Source of the DNA: Ascaphus truei
Taxonomy: Eukaryota > Chordata > Amphibia > Anura > Ascaphidae
Direction of reading: 5' to 3'
Assembly (NCBI GenBank): GCA_036426205.1
Contig: WSYH01000856.1
Coordinates: 62,001 to 126,000, forward strand
DNA length: 64,000 nucleotides
The notes beneath the pieces are model-generated. The model was not told the origin of the DNA and searched no databases. It saw only the letters and a program-made list of their open reading frames with translations. Shown piece after piece: positions 48,093 through 58,401 of the stretch (the stretch's first letter is position 1; every line of letters begins with the position of its first letter). The translations under genes were made by a program, and so were the position numbers.

Positions 48093-48224
48093 AATTATTT
48101 AGTGAACTTTGACCTGAGATATGCATGCCCATAGACATGTATGTACATATATTTAATTATGAAATCATGTGAACTGTGAATTTATTGTTATCCTCCACTT
48201 TGTCTTTTGTGTTTGTCTGGTTTC

Positions 48225-48297
48225 CCGCCCCCCCCCCCTCCCCCTACCCCCCCCTCCCCACCCCCCTCCCCCCCCCCCCCCCCCCTCCCCCCCCTTT
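48225..48297. repeat. Poly-C / C-rich tract
   Basis: The tract is nearly all C with single A and T interruptions. The Pro-rich frame across it is an artefact of composition. Confidence 0.95.
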
Positions 48298-48705
48298 CTT
48301 TTGCTTGTTTATAAACCTTTCCCAGCACTCCGTGGCCAAAACGGCATAGGGTTGAATAACTATGGCTTATGTAGATTATTAAGTCCTTATATGTTTAAAT
48401 AATGGATTTTTACTAGTTTGGTTCCATGTAGGAGGAATGTGGATAATGTTTTGTTTTGTTTTTTCTTGCAGTGTTGTTTCTAGCATTTTAAGTGCATTTA
48501 TACACCCTCAGTATGGAGCCAAACAGTCTTATCTTTATGTATGTTTATTATCTGATTATCCCCTGGGTTGGTATGTTATATACCTAGAGATGTCTTAAGG
48601 GAACAATGCATATATGATGATTCATTTGTAATGAGACTCTTGCAAAAAACTGTTTAGTACTGAAGTGGTTAAAATCTTTTAATCCGCTTTCGCGGGCTTT
48701 TAGGC

Positions 48706-48785
48706 TATTTAAGAGGCTGTCACCACCTCTCCCCACTCCGAGACGAAGCCCTCTGTGAAAGGGTGAAACGCGTAGAGGGGGAGAT
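48706..48785 (+). promoter_or_regulatory. TATA-like box and hammerhead-like motif, copy d
   Basis: TATTTAAG at 48,706-48,713 is followed 32 bp after its start by GAGACGAAG, a CCCTC/AGGG-type stem (48,749-48,763), GAAACGCG (48,765-48,772) and TAGAGGGG. The CTGANGA strand is altered to GAGACGA, so it is probably inactive. It sits at the 3' end of the inserted PLE. Confidence 0.5.
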
Positions 48786-48878
48786 GCTGGTGTAGCCCTG
48801 TGTGTGTCCAATAAAGTTGTGTGAAGATTACTCTGGGAGCTTTTTTCCGGACATGCGCAGTAGCGCCGTTTTCCTTCC

Positions 48879-48892
48879 TGTGTGAAACCCAG
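48879..48892. repeat. Target site duplication, right copy (14 bp)
   Basis: TGTGTGAAACCCAG, identical to 47,599-47,612. Confidence 0.9.
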
Positions 48893-50173
48893 GGCACATT
48901 TCTTTGGGTTTATGGTTAACCCAGCCCCGGCAATCAACTCAACCACCTCCTCTAGATGGTTTAAGTGACTTTCCCAGTCTGGGCTATAGACCACTACATC
49001 ATCTAGATACGCTGCCACAAACTGTTCCCTCCCTACTAACAACCTATTCATCATTCTTTGAAAGGTCGCTGGGGCCCCATGCAAACCGAAGGGCATGGTT
49101 ACAAATTGATAGAGCCCCTGGTTGGCGGCAAATGCTGTCTTGGGCCTATCTGACTCTTCCACCGGAATCTGCCAATAGCCTTTTGTAAGGTCCAAGGTGC
49201 TGATATAACGTGCCTTACCCACTAGATCCAAAAGCTCATCAATGCGGGGCATAGGGTAGGCATCAAAACGGGCCACCTCATTTAACTTTTGAAAATCTAC
49301 ACAGAATCGTACTGTTCCATCCTTTTTAGGTACCAACACTATTGGGGAACACCATTCGGAGGTGGAAACCTCAATAACCCCAATTTCCAACATTTGGTGC
49401 ACTTCTTCCACTATCTTTTTCTGCCTCTCAGGGATACGATAGGGACGGGTATGGATAGGTCTTGCATCCCCAGTCTCTATCCTATGAACTGCTTGTGTAG
49501 TGCGTCCTGGCCTTTTCGTAAATACATGTGCATACCGAGTAACTAGTTTCTCCAACATATCCCTTTGCTTTGTTGAAAGTTCCTCCCCAGACATTACTGC
49601 GTCTTCCTTACTTTCCAACTGCAATCTCTGATATGCCTCACCTGCCATATCAGGTTCACACTCTCTCAAGACCAAAGACAATTTTTCTCTCTCTTTCCAA
49701 CCTTTTAACAAATTAACATGGTATATAGTCTGGTCCCTTCTTCCTGGTATGCTTACTTGGTAGTTCACAGCCCCCTTTCTTTCCAAAATGGTATATGGAC
49801 CTTGCCATCTAGCTACCACTTTATTCTCTCTATCGGGCAACAAGAGGAGCACTTTATCCCCAGGAAGGAATACCCTATCTCTGGACTTTTTGTCATACCA
49901 CACTTTCTGGTGTTGTTGAGTATCCCTCAAATTTTCATTAGCCAGATCCTGCATCCGGATAATCCTTTCCCTCATCTGGGTAATATATCCTACTATATTA
50001 TCCCTCAAAGGATCCCGCTGCACCCAGGAATCTTTGATTAATGCTAGCAGACCCCGGGGTTGCCTTCCATAAAGTAGCTCAAACGGGGAAAATCCTGTTG
50101 AGGCTTGTGGTACTTCCCTGTATGAGAACAATAAATAAGGCAACCACTGGTCCCCATTTGTTATGCTGCTCAC
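48893..50173 (-). pseudogene. Gmr1-like pol: integrase C-terminus and reverse transcriptase
   Basis: On the minus strand the frame opens with STGFSPFELLYGRQPRG (integrase tail). It then has WQGPYTILERKG..YQV, the C-terminal DNA-binding module, ending YHVNLLKGW. RT follows without a stop: IEVSTSEWCSPIVLVPKKDG, VRFCVDFQKLN, YISTLDLTKGYWQIP (motif A), FVTMPFGLHGAPATFQRMMN (motif B) and YLDDVVVYS (motif C). It is broken at GLTINPKKCALGFTQ by the PLE insertion. Beyond 48,893 the apparent frame is PLE sequence. Integrase directly preceding RT in one open frame is direct evidence for the Gmr1-type order. Confidence 0.93.
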
Positions 50174-50934
50174 CTACCACCTTTCTAATCATCCTTTTTA
50201 GTGTCCCGTTTAGCCTCTCTACTAAACCATCAGTTTGGGGATGATATGGGGATGTACGTAGGGTCTGGATTCCCAACAATTGATACACCTCTTTCATTAA
50301 ATTTGACATGAAATTTGACCCCTGATCCGTGAGAATTTCACGAGGGATTCCTACCCTTGCAAATACTTGAATAAGAGCGTTTGCTACATTCTTAGCAGTA
50401 ACACTGGGCAAGGGAATTGCTTCTGGATACCTGGTGGCGTAATCACATAGTACCAGTATATACTGATTACCTTTAGAACTTTTTTGTAAAAGGACCCACC
50501 ACATCCATGGCGACCCGGTCAAAAGCTTCCCCAACTACCGATATAGGGATCAATTTCCCCTGATCCATGAGGTTTACTGGGGCCACCTGTTGGCATATAG
50601 GACAAGAGGCACAATATTCTCCCACATCCTTATGTACCTTAGGCCAAAAAAAATGCATTAAATATTCTATATAAGGTCTTGTCTCTGCCCATATGACCCC
50701 CATGGGAACAACATGTGCCAACCGAAGAATCTCCTTCCGAAATACTTTTGGCACCATGACCTGCTCCACCTGCAAAGAAGATTGAGGATCCTTGCGTACC
50801 CTGGTTAATACACCCTGCCGTAATACATAAGATGGTATAGGCCCAAACTCGCTCATCTCTTCAGTTATCGCCTGCTGAAAAAAGGGTTTAGTGAGCTGTC
50901 CTGCTGTTGCGCCTCTACAATATCCTTGCCCCAA
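50079..50934 (-). pseudogene. Gmr1-like pol: integrase zinc-binding and catalytic core
   Basis: The zinc-binding part includes LRLAH near 50,720 and YCASCPICQQ near 50,610. The second His of the H2C2 finger is lost in the main frame, but GHMGRDKTLYRIFN is readable in an adjacent frame at about 50,700-50,655, which points to a pair of compensating one-base indels. The core has MDVVGPF (first Asp), TDQGSNFMS (second Asp) and HPQTDGLVERLNGTLK (Glu), the full D,D,E triad. A frameshift near 50,500 separates the two halves. Confidence 0.9.
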
Positions 50935-51102
50935 ACATTATTGACCTAGTCCAAGTCCTGCACCCCTAATTCTCTAGGACCGAGTGCTTTGTCCTTTCTT
51001 TTTTGTCTATGGGATTTCCTGCCTCTCCCTTCTTCACCAAAGATCTCTGGGCGAAAAGGAAAAAGCCCCTACAAAGAAGTTCTCAAGGACATGTCCTCCT
51101 TT

Positions 51103-51530
51103 TCAGCCTGCTTCTTCTCTTGGGCCCTTGTGGTAACTGCTGAACAGTGTGTCAAGTCCTAACAGACCTGGAAAGTCCCGCCCCAGAATCACCATGTAGG
51201 GCATATTTTCTACTACCCCTGCCTGTACTACATGTGTAACTGTACCCACGGGAATAGGCAGCGGAATGATTGGACAACGCTTATAATGTCCATGGACACA
51301 TTGTATGTCCAGAGAGCCCACTGGTATCCCTTTGGAAAAGTGTCCTTTCTTTTCCAAAGTACTTTCACTCCCAGTGTCTATGAGGGCCTTCACCATTTTC
51401 CCTCCAATGGTCACTTCCTTAATGAATCCACCAACATTGGTGATCATAGTACTTGGCCCATTCTTCCCTTGTCGGCAATATCTGGCAATGTGTCCTGGTT
51501 TCTTACAGAGATGGCATACCCGTGTATCCT
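51103..51530 (-). pseudogene. Gmr1-like gag zinc knuckle and aspartic protease
   Basis: RVCHLCKKPGHIARYC (about 51,470-51,517) is a perfect CX2CX4HX4C nucleocapsid knuckle. The protease follows: KALIDTGSEST contains the DTGS active site, and MVILGRDFPGLLG is the conserved second element. The protease frame is open at 51,103-51,447. The sequence upstream of the knuckle is lost at about 51,535, where a PLE-type segment begins, so most of gag and the 5' LTR are missing. Confidence 0.9.
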
Positions 51531-51683
51531 GTATACCCGTTTTTATTTATTTTATATAATTCTATGTCTAAATGTAAAGTTTCCATTGTCGGTGGCAGGT
51601 AGAGGTTCTCCTTATGTGATCACAAGCACTTATACCTATGCGCATTCTGATTGGTGACTGGTTGCTATGACAACCGGAGACGC

Positions 51684-51690
51684 TATAAAT
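51684..51690 (+). promoter_or_regulatory. TATA box upstream of the hammerhead
   Basis: TATAAAT lies 28 bp before the first base of the ribozyme fold. A start site at the usual distance would put the ribozyme at the RNA 5' end. Confidence 0.5.
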
Positions 51691-51711
51691 CACCAGCCTT
51701 CCCTCCACTGC

Positions 51712-51774
51712 CACTCATTCGCCCCTGACGAACCTCCGTGTAGGAGGGAAACGCGTAGGGCGTCCGGCGTTGTG
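51712..51774 (+). ncRNA. Type I hammerhead ribozyme with intact core
   Basis: The core strand CTGACGA (51,725-51,731) fits CTGANGA. Stem II is CCTCC (51,733-51,737) with GGAGG (51,743-51,747) closed by GTGTA. GAAA follows at 51,748-51,751. Stem III pairs CGC (51,752-51,754) with GCG (51,760-51,762) across GTAGG, plus A51,751 with T51,763. The residue before the predicted cut is C51,764. Stem I pairs CGCC (51,720-51,723) with GGCG (51,66-69, i.e. 51,766-51,769) and CAC (51,712-51,714) with GTG (51,772-51,774). An unpaired A (51,732) and a C:C mismatch next to the cut may weaken it. Short stem III and open stem I are typical of PLE hammerheads. Confidence 0.75.
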
Positions 51775-52959
51775 ACGTCGTTTGGAAGGTGCCGTGCAGT
51801 GTTACAAGCTCGTAATATGTATCCCTGCTGATCTTGGCTACACATTAGTTACTGGAGGCGTGCCAATTACTGCCGTCTGCATCTGACATCACGAATGCTG
51901 TCCGTGTAATGTGTTAGTTAGCTGCTGTGAGCTGTTTGTTGTATTCACATCAGGCACCTCCGTGTGCATTTGTAATTCAGACACATGCCTACCATTTATT
52001 GTGATTGTTGTTGCTCTAGACTCACATTATAGTAGAGGACCTATTTGCAGGAAATCTGCTGTTTGTCTGGTTCATGCATCAGCACTGATATATTATTCTT
52101 TGCATATTGAGTGGTCCGTTTCATTTAGGGCCATGTCCGTCTGAGTTATAAACTTGTTTTTCACTGGTTTCACAGCAGCATTCTTTATGTGCTTTATTTG
52201 CTTAGCCACAGGTTAAATACACCTACAATTGTATTTTGTTAAATTATTTCTCTTTGCATATTTGCTGTCACACACAGGATTAATCCACATACCACCAACC
52301 TATGATAGAGTTAAGTCCTCCACACCAATTTAAGTGAGAGTTCCCACCCTATATTAATTGACAGACAGTTATATACCTATTATTGTGATTTCAACAGGTA
52401 CTGTTTCATCATCCTTTGTATCCATTGGTATAGGTATTAGTGGTGGACTCTACTTCATAGCGATCATAGGTTGGTTTGATCGGTATGCTGTGTCAGTGAC
52501 TGCATCTTGCTATATTGCACATTTTAGTATCATATTCCCAGACAGCATAGAGATACTTTAGCTTACTTGTGTTTGGGGTTTTGGGTTGTCCCGAGCGTGT
52601 ATCAACTTACATAAGTAAGGATAGCGCTGATTGGGCTCTATACTCTACCCCCACCCCATCACTGCAACAACCTTTCATTTTATATGAATATTGTATTCTT
52701 GAATTTCTATATATGTAGATTTTATTTTATGTAAGACTTAATAAAAGTTATATTTTAACTGTCCCAGGAGTGCTACAATAAATGAGCTTCTAGCTAGAAG
52801 GTACAGGTGTTAAACACACCTCTCCTAATTTTTGATAAAATTATCATACACAGCTCATCGTATGCACCCGATGCCATTCTAGGCATTTGTGGACGAACTC
52901 ATATTTCAACCACTATTTTCATACTATTAGAGAGCAGTATATGTTACTAGTGTTTTCAT

Positions 52960-53300
52960 TGTATTTATTGCCCTCGCTTGTTTTAGCCTCTCTTCTTTCC
53001 TGCATTTACACTTTCGCCCTTAGACCGCGCGGTGGCGTCCTGCGCATGCGCAAGTCATCACGCATTGCGTCATGACGTCATCACGTTGCCGTTTTGGTGC
53101 GAATTGGCTGCAGGTAAGAGGGTATTTATTTGGTGGTGTCATTGTATTTTATCCTTGATAAAGAACGCTGCAACGTTCGAAACGCGTTGGATGGGTCTCA
53201 TGACACATTAAAGTACCCTTTTTATATATTTTGACTCTGGGTCCTTTCCTGCTCCATTTGGTTCGTGCGCCCCTCCCAATTTTTTCTACTTCTGCAATCA
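52960..53300 (+). repeat. Penelope-like promoter segment (pLTR-like), copy c
   Basis: This is a diverged relative of 540-950. TGCGCATGCGCA (53,041-53,052) is a full NRF1 palindrome. TGACGTCA lies at 53,073-53,080, GCAGGTAAGAGGG is retained, TATTTAT lies at 53,123-53,129, and the stem GAACG/CGTTC with GAAACGCGTTGG is at 53,163-53,190. No PLE coding sequence follows in the next kilobase. Confidence 0.65.
53153..53195 (+). ncRNA. Degenerate hammerhead-like motif, copy c
   Basis: CTTGATAAA is followed by GAACG (53,163-53,167), CTGCAA, CGTTC (53,174-53,178) and GAAA (53,179-53,182). Stem II and the GAAA strand are kept; the CTGANGA strand is not. Confidence 0.45.
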
Positions 53301-56300
53301 CCATTGGAAGCTGCACAGCCAGTCAGCCACACCAAGGAAAAGTGAGTACTTTTACCAACTGAGGGGAACCTGCCAATGAGATTGATCGTGGGTGGGCTTG
53401 TACTACCCACCACCTGTCTTCAGGAGGACTGTACCCATTATTGTTGTTGCCTTATCACTATTCTATATTTGTGATTACGGATTTCCTTTGGATGGTGGTT
53501 CTGGCATTATATTATTATTGTACTTAAATGACTTGCCTAGGCGCCACAGTTCCCTAGTAAATACACAGTGTTGTGATCAAATTCAAACAATAAATATAAT
53601 AAAAATAAATAATGTTACCCAACAGGATACTTCTCAAACCTTCCAGGGAAATATGCTTTGATTTCCCACAGGTACAGTCGTAGTTGTTTGTGGAAAGTGA
53701 GCGACCCCGTCAGGAATACAACATGTAAATAAAAAACATATAAAGCAATAATTGTGCAGTATTGTGATTATTTTTTGGCTTGTTCAAGAATCTTGGCTCT
53801 TGGGGAAAACCTACTTACAGCAACATAGAAGAAAATTCGCATTTGTCTGACTCTGTCAGGTAGTGGAGAAATGATGAGGTTTCTTTAAGGTTATTATATT
53901 ATTATTGGCCTGGCATTTGAGTGCTTTTACCATCTCTCTATCCAGTTCCCAAGATTGCCTGTAAAACAGAGAGCTCTGATTGGGGCAGTTCCTTACATAG
54001 ACTTCGGTGTCCTATGTCTAACATGGAACCGGGACTAGCGGTCAGAGCGTGGGAACTTTACCCACTAGCCAATCAGAGCAGGGATCAAAAATTCAGTGAA
54101 ATCTGGGGCTCCAAAATATTCTTAGCAACAAGAGACTGTTGTGGTCTCCTTAAACTTGAACAACTTCCTATAAAATTGGATAAGATCAGGCCCATAAATT
54201 GTATATGGCGTATATGTTTTGGGGTGTCCAGTTTAGTAAATAATAAGAGAATGCCTACCTGGCCCCACTCATCATAGCGTGCAGCATCCAGTGAGATAAA
54301 TGGCGTAAAATATTCTTAAACATCCTTATGACAGAGTAAACACTTCCCTAGACATCCATATGTCTTCTCCAGCAAGGTAAATGACCGACTATCACTGCAA
54401 AAAGTCAATATACCTTATAGCTTCTTGACTTCCGGGCTTCATCGTTGTCCTCCGGTGTGCCATCCGTGGGAGTTAATGGACAAAAACGTAGAGACTGCGA
54501 TACACCACCAAAAATGAAGGAGGGTAGCTTGGATACAAAAATAGCTTTCATGGATCATTGGCAAGTAGGCCGACATGTTTCGCGCTTACGGTGCTGCTTT
54601 CTCAAGGTCTCAGAGCGAGGGCTCATCTGTCTGCTGATGTCAGATGAGGGGGAGTGCCAAGCAGGCTTGTGGGACAAAAAAAAATGTGAGTGGGAAATAT
54701 GAATTAGCCAACCAACGGGAAACGGCCCACAAGCAGTGTCTGTCACGGTGAACCAAAACTTATCAACACTTTTTATATTTTTGGGATTCTCGATTGAACA
54801 CGACAAGGAAGCAAAATAAATTGTCATTTATTTCCTTGATAGACAAACACACGGCAGCTTCAGAATACACTTAATACAACACTTACTGGGATGGGGAAAC
54901 AAAATAAATTGTCCTTTGCAAGAAAGCGCAAGAAATGCAGTCTGATTTAAAGTCCGTTTGGCTAGATCGCAAGTTGCCAATCTAATAACTCCGCCAAATA
55001 AAGGAATTTCGTAGAAGTTCGTAAGAATTCGTTCGGGAGTCACCAGGGCTAACGAATTCCAGAGTTTGGGGTAAATCCTTGGTTGCGATGTTATTAACCC
55101 CTTGCGTCCTGGAACCGCTACACACAAACAGAATCTTGTGCAAAGCTTGGTTACGTCATGAATCACACCGGGGATAGCTCGGCGGGCAGTTTTATAGGGT
55201 TCACATACCTATCTATAACATGCCTGCCCAATCCCCTCCGTGGGAACACTTAACCCACCAATCTCCAATTTGCCTGTAGTTTGCATAATCGGGCAAAAAG
55301 GCTTTCCTGTTTGCACCGGACATGTGTTAGCTTGACACCCATGTGAGTTGGCATACCTGGGGTACACCCCTTTTCTGATGACCCTTGGTCTGGGGTTTGG
55401 CTCGAAGGTGTGAAGGGCTCATGCTGAGTACCGGGATCTGGCACTCAGCAACATCCTTGCCATTTTCACACTTTGGATCTCTGAGTCCTTTCATTCCCGG
55501 CACTTCACTAGACTTACGGTCTCCCACTGAACAGGGGGTCTTTGAAGTGTCGGAAGGAAAATACCCTCAGCTCATTTACCCCTGGCATATTTACATGCCA
55601 AAGGATTTCTCCCGGGCTCACAGAAAAAACTGTTCCTGCCTGTTCATTTTAAAACTTACAGTGTCATACACTTTATTAAAACATCATGTTCTGGGGGTGT
55701 CACAACTGTAATTTTTATATGTGTATGAGTGGTTTATTTATTGAGACTTGCACACCAAAAATTAAGAGTGCTAGCTGTTAGTTAGCCTGCTTAATTGAAA
55801 GGCTTGCACGTGGGAAGCCAAGTTCACCTACTTCTCACGTCAATTGACCCACTTCCCACGGCAACAGACTTTCTGCCTTTCAAGTTAGGGGAACTAACAA
55901 GGTACGGATACATTTTATCGGTAAACCACTTCAAATGTAACCGCAAGCCACTTATTCAACTGACTTGCGGTTACGAAGTCGAACACTTGGAAATGGATAC
56001 ACATACTTCGAACAGACCTCCCAGCGCCAGCCACGCTTATTCAATCAGTGCTGGCTTTGGCGCTCACAACGCCATCTTGTGCCTAAAAACATTATGGCAC
56101 ACTTTGCATTTATTTCTATTACTGCAGGCAGGGAGCAGCCTGCAAAATGGTGATAAAAAGGCTGGGACAGGGGCAAATACATCAGTGTCATGCATATACT
56201 TTTAACCCCTTCACTCCCAATATGAGTTGGGGTTAATCAGCCGGGTATAATACCTTTATTAAGGGCCTGATTAACCCCACTCTCGCCACAGTGTCTTCCC

Positions 56301-57210
56301 CCAGCTAACCTATTGTCAGCTCCACCAAGTCTGGCAGTCACAAAGGGGCCAAAGTGAGGTGCCCCTTGATCTCTGGAACTGGCACTTAGCCTTTCCCTGC
56401 CCACCAAACGGTTTCCTCACCTTTGGACATCCTTTCTCCATTGAACATGAAATGTCTATGCAAACATCCTGCCCAGGCTGACTGCATAGACATTTATACA
56501 AAAAGTATAAAACATACTTTAATAAAAAGTATAGACCTTGGGGAACATTATACCTGTGAGGGAAATGGGTCTGGGATACCTGGGCTTGAGAACCAAGATT
56601 CTGGGGACACCGGAGAGCCCTGGTGTAATTCACCTTTCGCACCAGCAAATTATGCCTGCCCGTCGAGAATTACTGGACCTCCGGTAATGTTGTCACCCGA
56701 ACTCCTGCAAACAAAAAAGGAATACATTTTGACCCTAATATCCCACCTACAACTTACACTCCCGAAGTTTCAAGTCTCTAGGACACTAAAAGCCTCAAAA
56801 ACAGGTCACTTTTTTTTTACTCTGCTTTAACATTGGCTGGAAATACAACATGGTCGCAGAGCACAGATTCCCCATAGACTTACATTGGATTTCCATAGCC
56901 CACCCCATCCTTATGTACAGATGGGTACCCGCAAATTATACACTATTTGCGGGTAACATAAAAGTACTACCGGCTACAACGGTCAGCAACACTTAATGCA
57001 GCCACTTCCCAACAGGGACCCTAACTATAGCTGGCATCCCTAGACTACATTCCTGCACGGGACCGTAAAATGGGGACAGAAATACAGGAGAATACATTAG
57101 GATGCACAACTAGACCCAAGAGCTGACACTTCAGCCCTTGACATACGATTTCTAGGGGCAGCCACACGGGCGTGACCTTTGTTAATGAAGGACAACTACC
57201 CCCTACCATC
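53301..57210. other. No gene; dispersed unrecognised repeats
   Basis: Short frames on both strands show no domain. A GGGGTTAATCAG / CTGATTAACCCC hairpin lies at 56,233-56,280. One minus-strand hammerhead-like motif is listed separately. Confidence 0.45.
54571..54607 (-). ncRNA. Hammerhead-like remnant
   Basis: The minus strand reads CCTTGAGAAAGC, a short spacer, then GCGCGAAACATGTCGG. The order of a core-like strand, stem and GAAA is preserved, but the first strand does not fit CTGANGA. Confidence 0.3.
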
Positions 57211-57213
57211 ACA

Positions 57214-57570
57214 CCCCTCATCCATCAGCACGTCTCACGCAGGCTCCCCTCATCCATCTGCACGTCTCGTACATGCTGCCCCAGTCCATCTGTATGTATG
57301 TCTCATGCAGGCTCCCAACATCCATCTACACGTCACACACAGGTTCTAATCTATTCATCTGCAAGTCTCCCACAGGCTCCTCTCATTCATCTGCACTACA
57401 CATGCAGGCTTCCCTCATCCATCTGCCCATCTCACGCAGGTTGGCCCCATCCATCTGCATGTTAAAACGCAGACTCCCCTCATCCATTCCTACGTCTTAC
57501 ACAAGATGCCCACATCCATCTACATGTCACATACATGTCACATACAAGCTCCCCTCATCCATCTGAGCAT
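57214..57570 (+). repeat. Minisatellite, unit about 34 bp, roughly ten copies
   Basis: Units resemble CCCCTCATCCATCTGCA plus CGTCTCACGCAGGCT with point changes. It matches the diverged array at 30,160-30,790. The frames across it, rich in HASRRLPSSI-type repeats, are not genes. Confidence 0.85.
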
Positions 57571-58400
57571 CCACGCACGGCTATAGTGAGCAGTATTATG
57601 GAGCTATTGGGAGGGGTTATATAGAGCAATAGGAGTAGTTTTAGGGAAAGGTTATATAAACACAGTATGCGGCGACTAAGATGTATGTTATGTTCAGACT
57701 GATAATATAGTTACCTGCAGGGGATGTGCAATTTTCATGCACATTGTCCAACCAATGTCAACCACATGGTTTTATCATCAGCGTGTGAAGCGCAACAGGA
57801 ACAGATCGAGACACCAAGAGCATCACTAAAGGGAGAAAGATAACGAGACAGAGAAAGAATCAGCAAGAGAGAAAAAACAGGGAGAGAGATTCTGAGAGAC
57901 ATACAGAGAGAAAAAAAAAAGGGGGGGGGGGGTCATTGAGAGAGAAGCAAAGGGAAAGAGATATGGAGAGAGAGAGAGTCAAACTGGAGTGTCACCCTAC
58001 ACCTTGACAAAACGCCGGGCAGGCGTGACACATTCGTTGGTTTTACTGACGTCATCAGGGAGCGCTGCAGTGGAGGTCTGAGAGGAAACATGCCAGCAGA
58101 TATTACCATACAATGACTAGTCAGGTCGTATGAATATGCTGGATAAGGCACTATCATTACACGTTTGCAGGACTGTTTGATACACTCCAACTTATACACT
58201 TGTGTTTGCATACACCCCTTGGTTTATATGTGGTCATTTGCCACATCACAGAGTTTAATATAGAGATATACCAGGCTGTTACCCCATCCACCTATACATC
58301 AGTGAGTGTGATAGTATGTTTAGCCACACTCTGCAAATCATGGGAGAGTGAGGTCTTGCAAACATTTGAACTATCACATACATCTGTATGAAACAAGTTG
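57571..58400. other. GA-rich tract and unrecognised sequence
   Basis: 57,815-57,985 is rich in GAGA with a G-run. TGACGTCA occurs at 58,047-58,054, preceded by CTTGACAAAACGCC..GGCGTGACA, which weakly echoes the PLE stem-loops. No gene is seen. Confidence 0.4.
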
Positions 58401-58401
58401 G

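Larger units (their letters stand above)
47613..48878 (+). mobile_element. 5'-truncated Penelope-like element inserted in the Gmr1-like RT
   Basis: The insertion is flanked by a 14-bp target duplication. It carries a GIY-YIG endonuclease frame, a C-rich spacer (48,225-48,297), and a 3' promoter-like segment with a TATTTAAG box and a hammerhead-like motif. An ACATGCGCAGTAGCGC string (48,851 onward) lies just before its end. It has no RT, so it was truncated on insertion. Confidence 0.88.
51536..52950 (+). mobile_element. PLE-type promoter segment and non-coding downstream DNA
   Basis: The left edge replaces the 5' end of the Gmr1-like element. It carries a TGCGCAT / GATTGGT (inverted CCAAT) pair near 51,635, a TATAAAT box at 51,684-51,690 and a complete hammerhead fold. 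The 1.1 kb after that is AT-rich with no recognisable domain; the frames 51,911-52,144 and 52,358-52,561 look like chance. Confidence 0.55.

Noticed and set aside
48584..48892. C-terminal extension of the Gmr1-like RT frame
   Set aside because: The 14-bp target duplication shows that everything between 47,613 and 48,878 is inserted PLE sequence read in the wrong direction.
55795..56830. Plus-strand open frames of 135-136 codons as possible genes
   Set aside because: No domain or splice signal; composition resembles chance frames in moderately GC-rich DNA.
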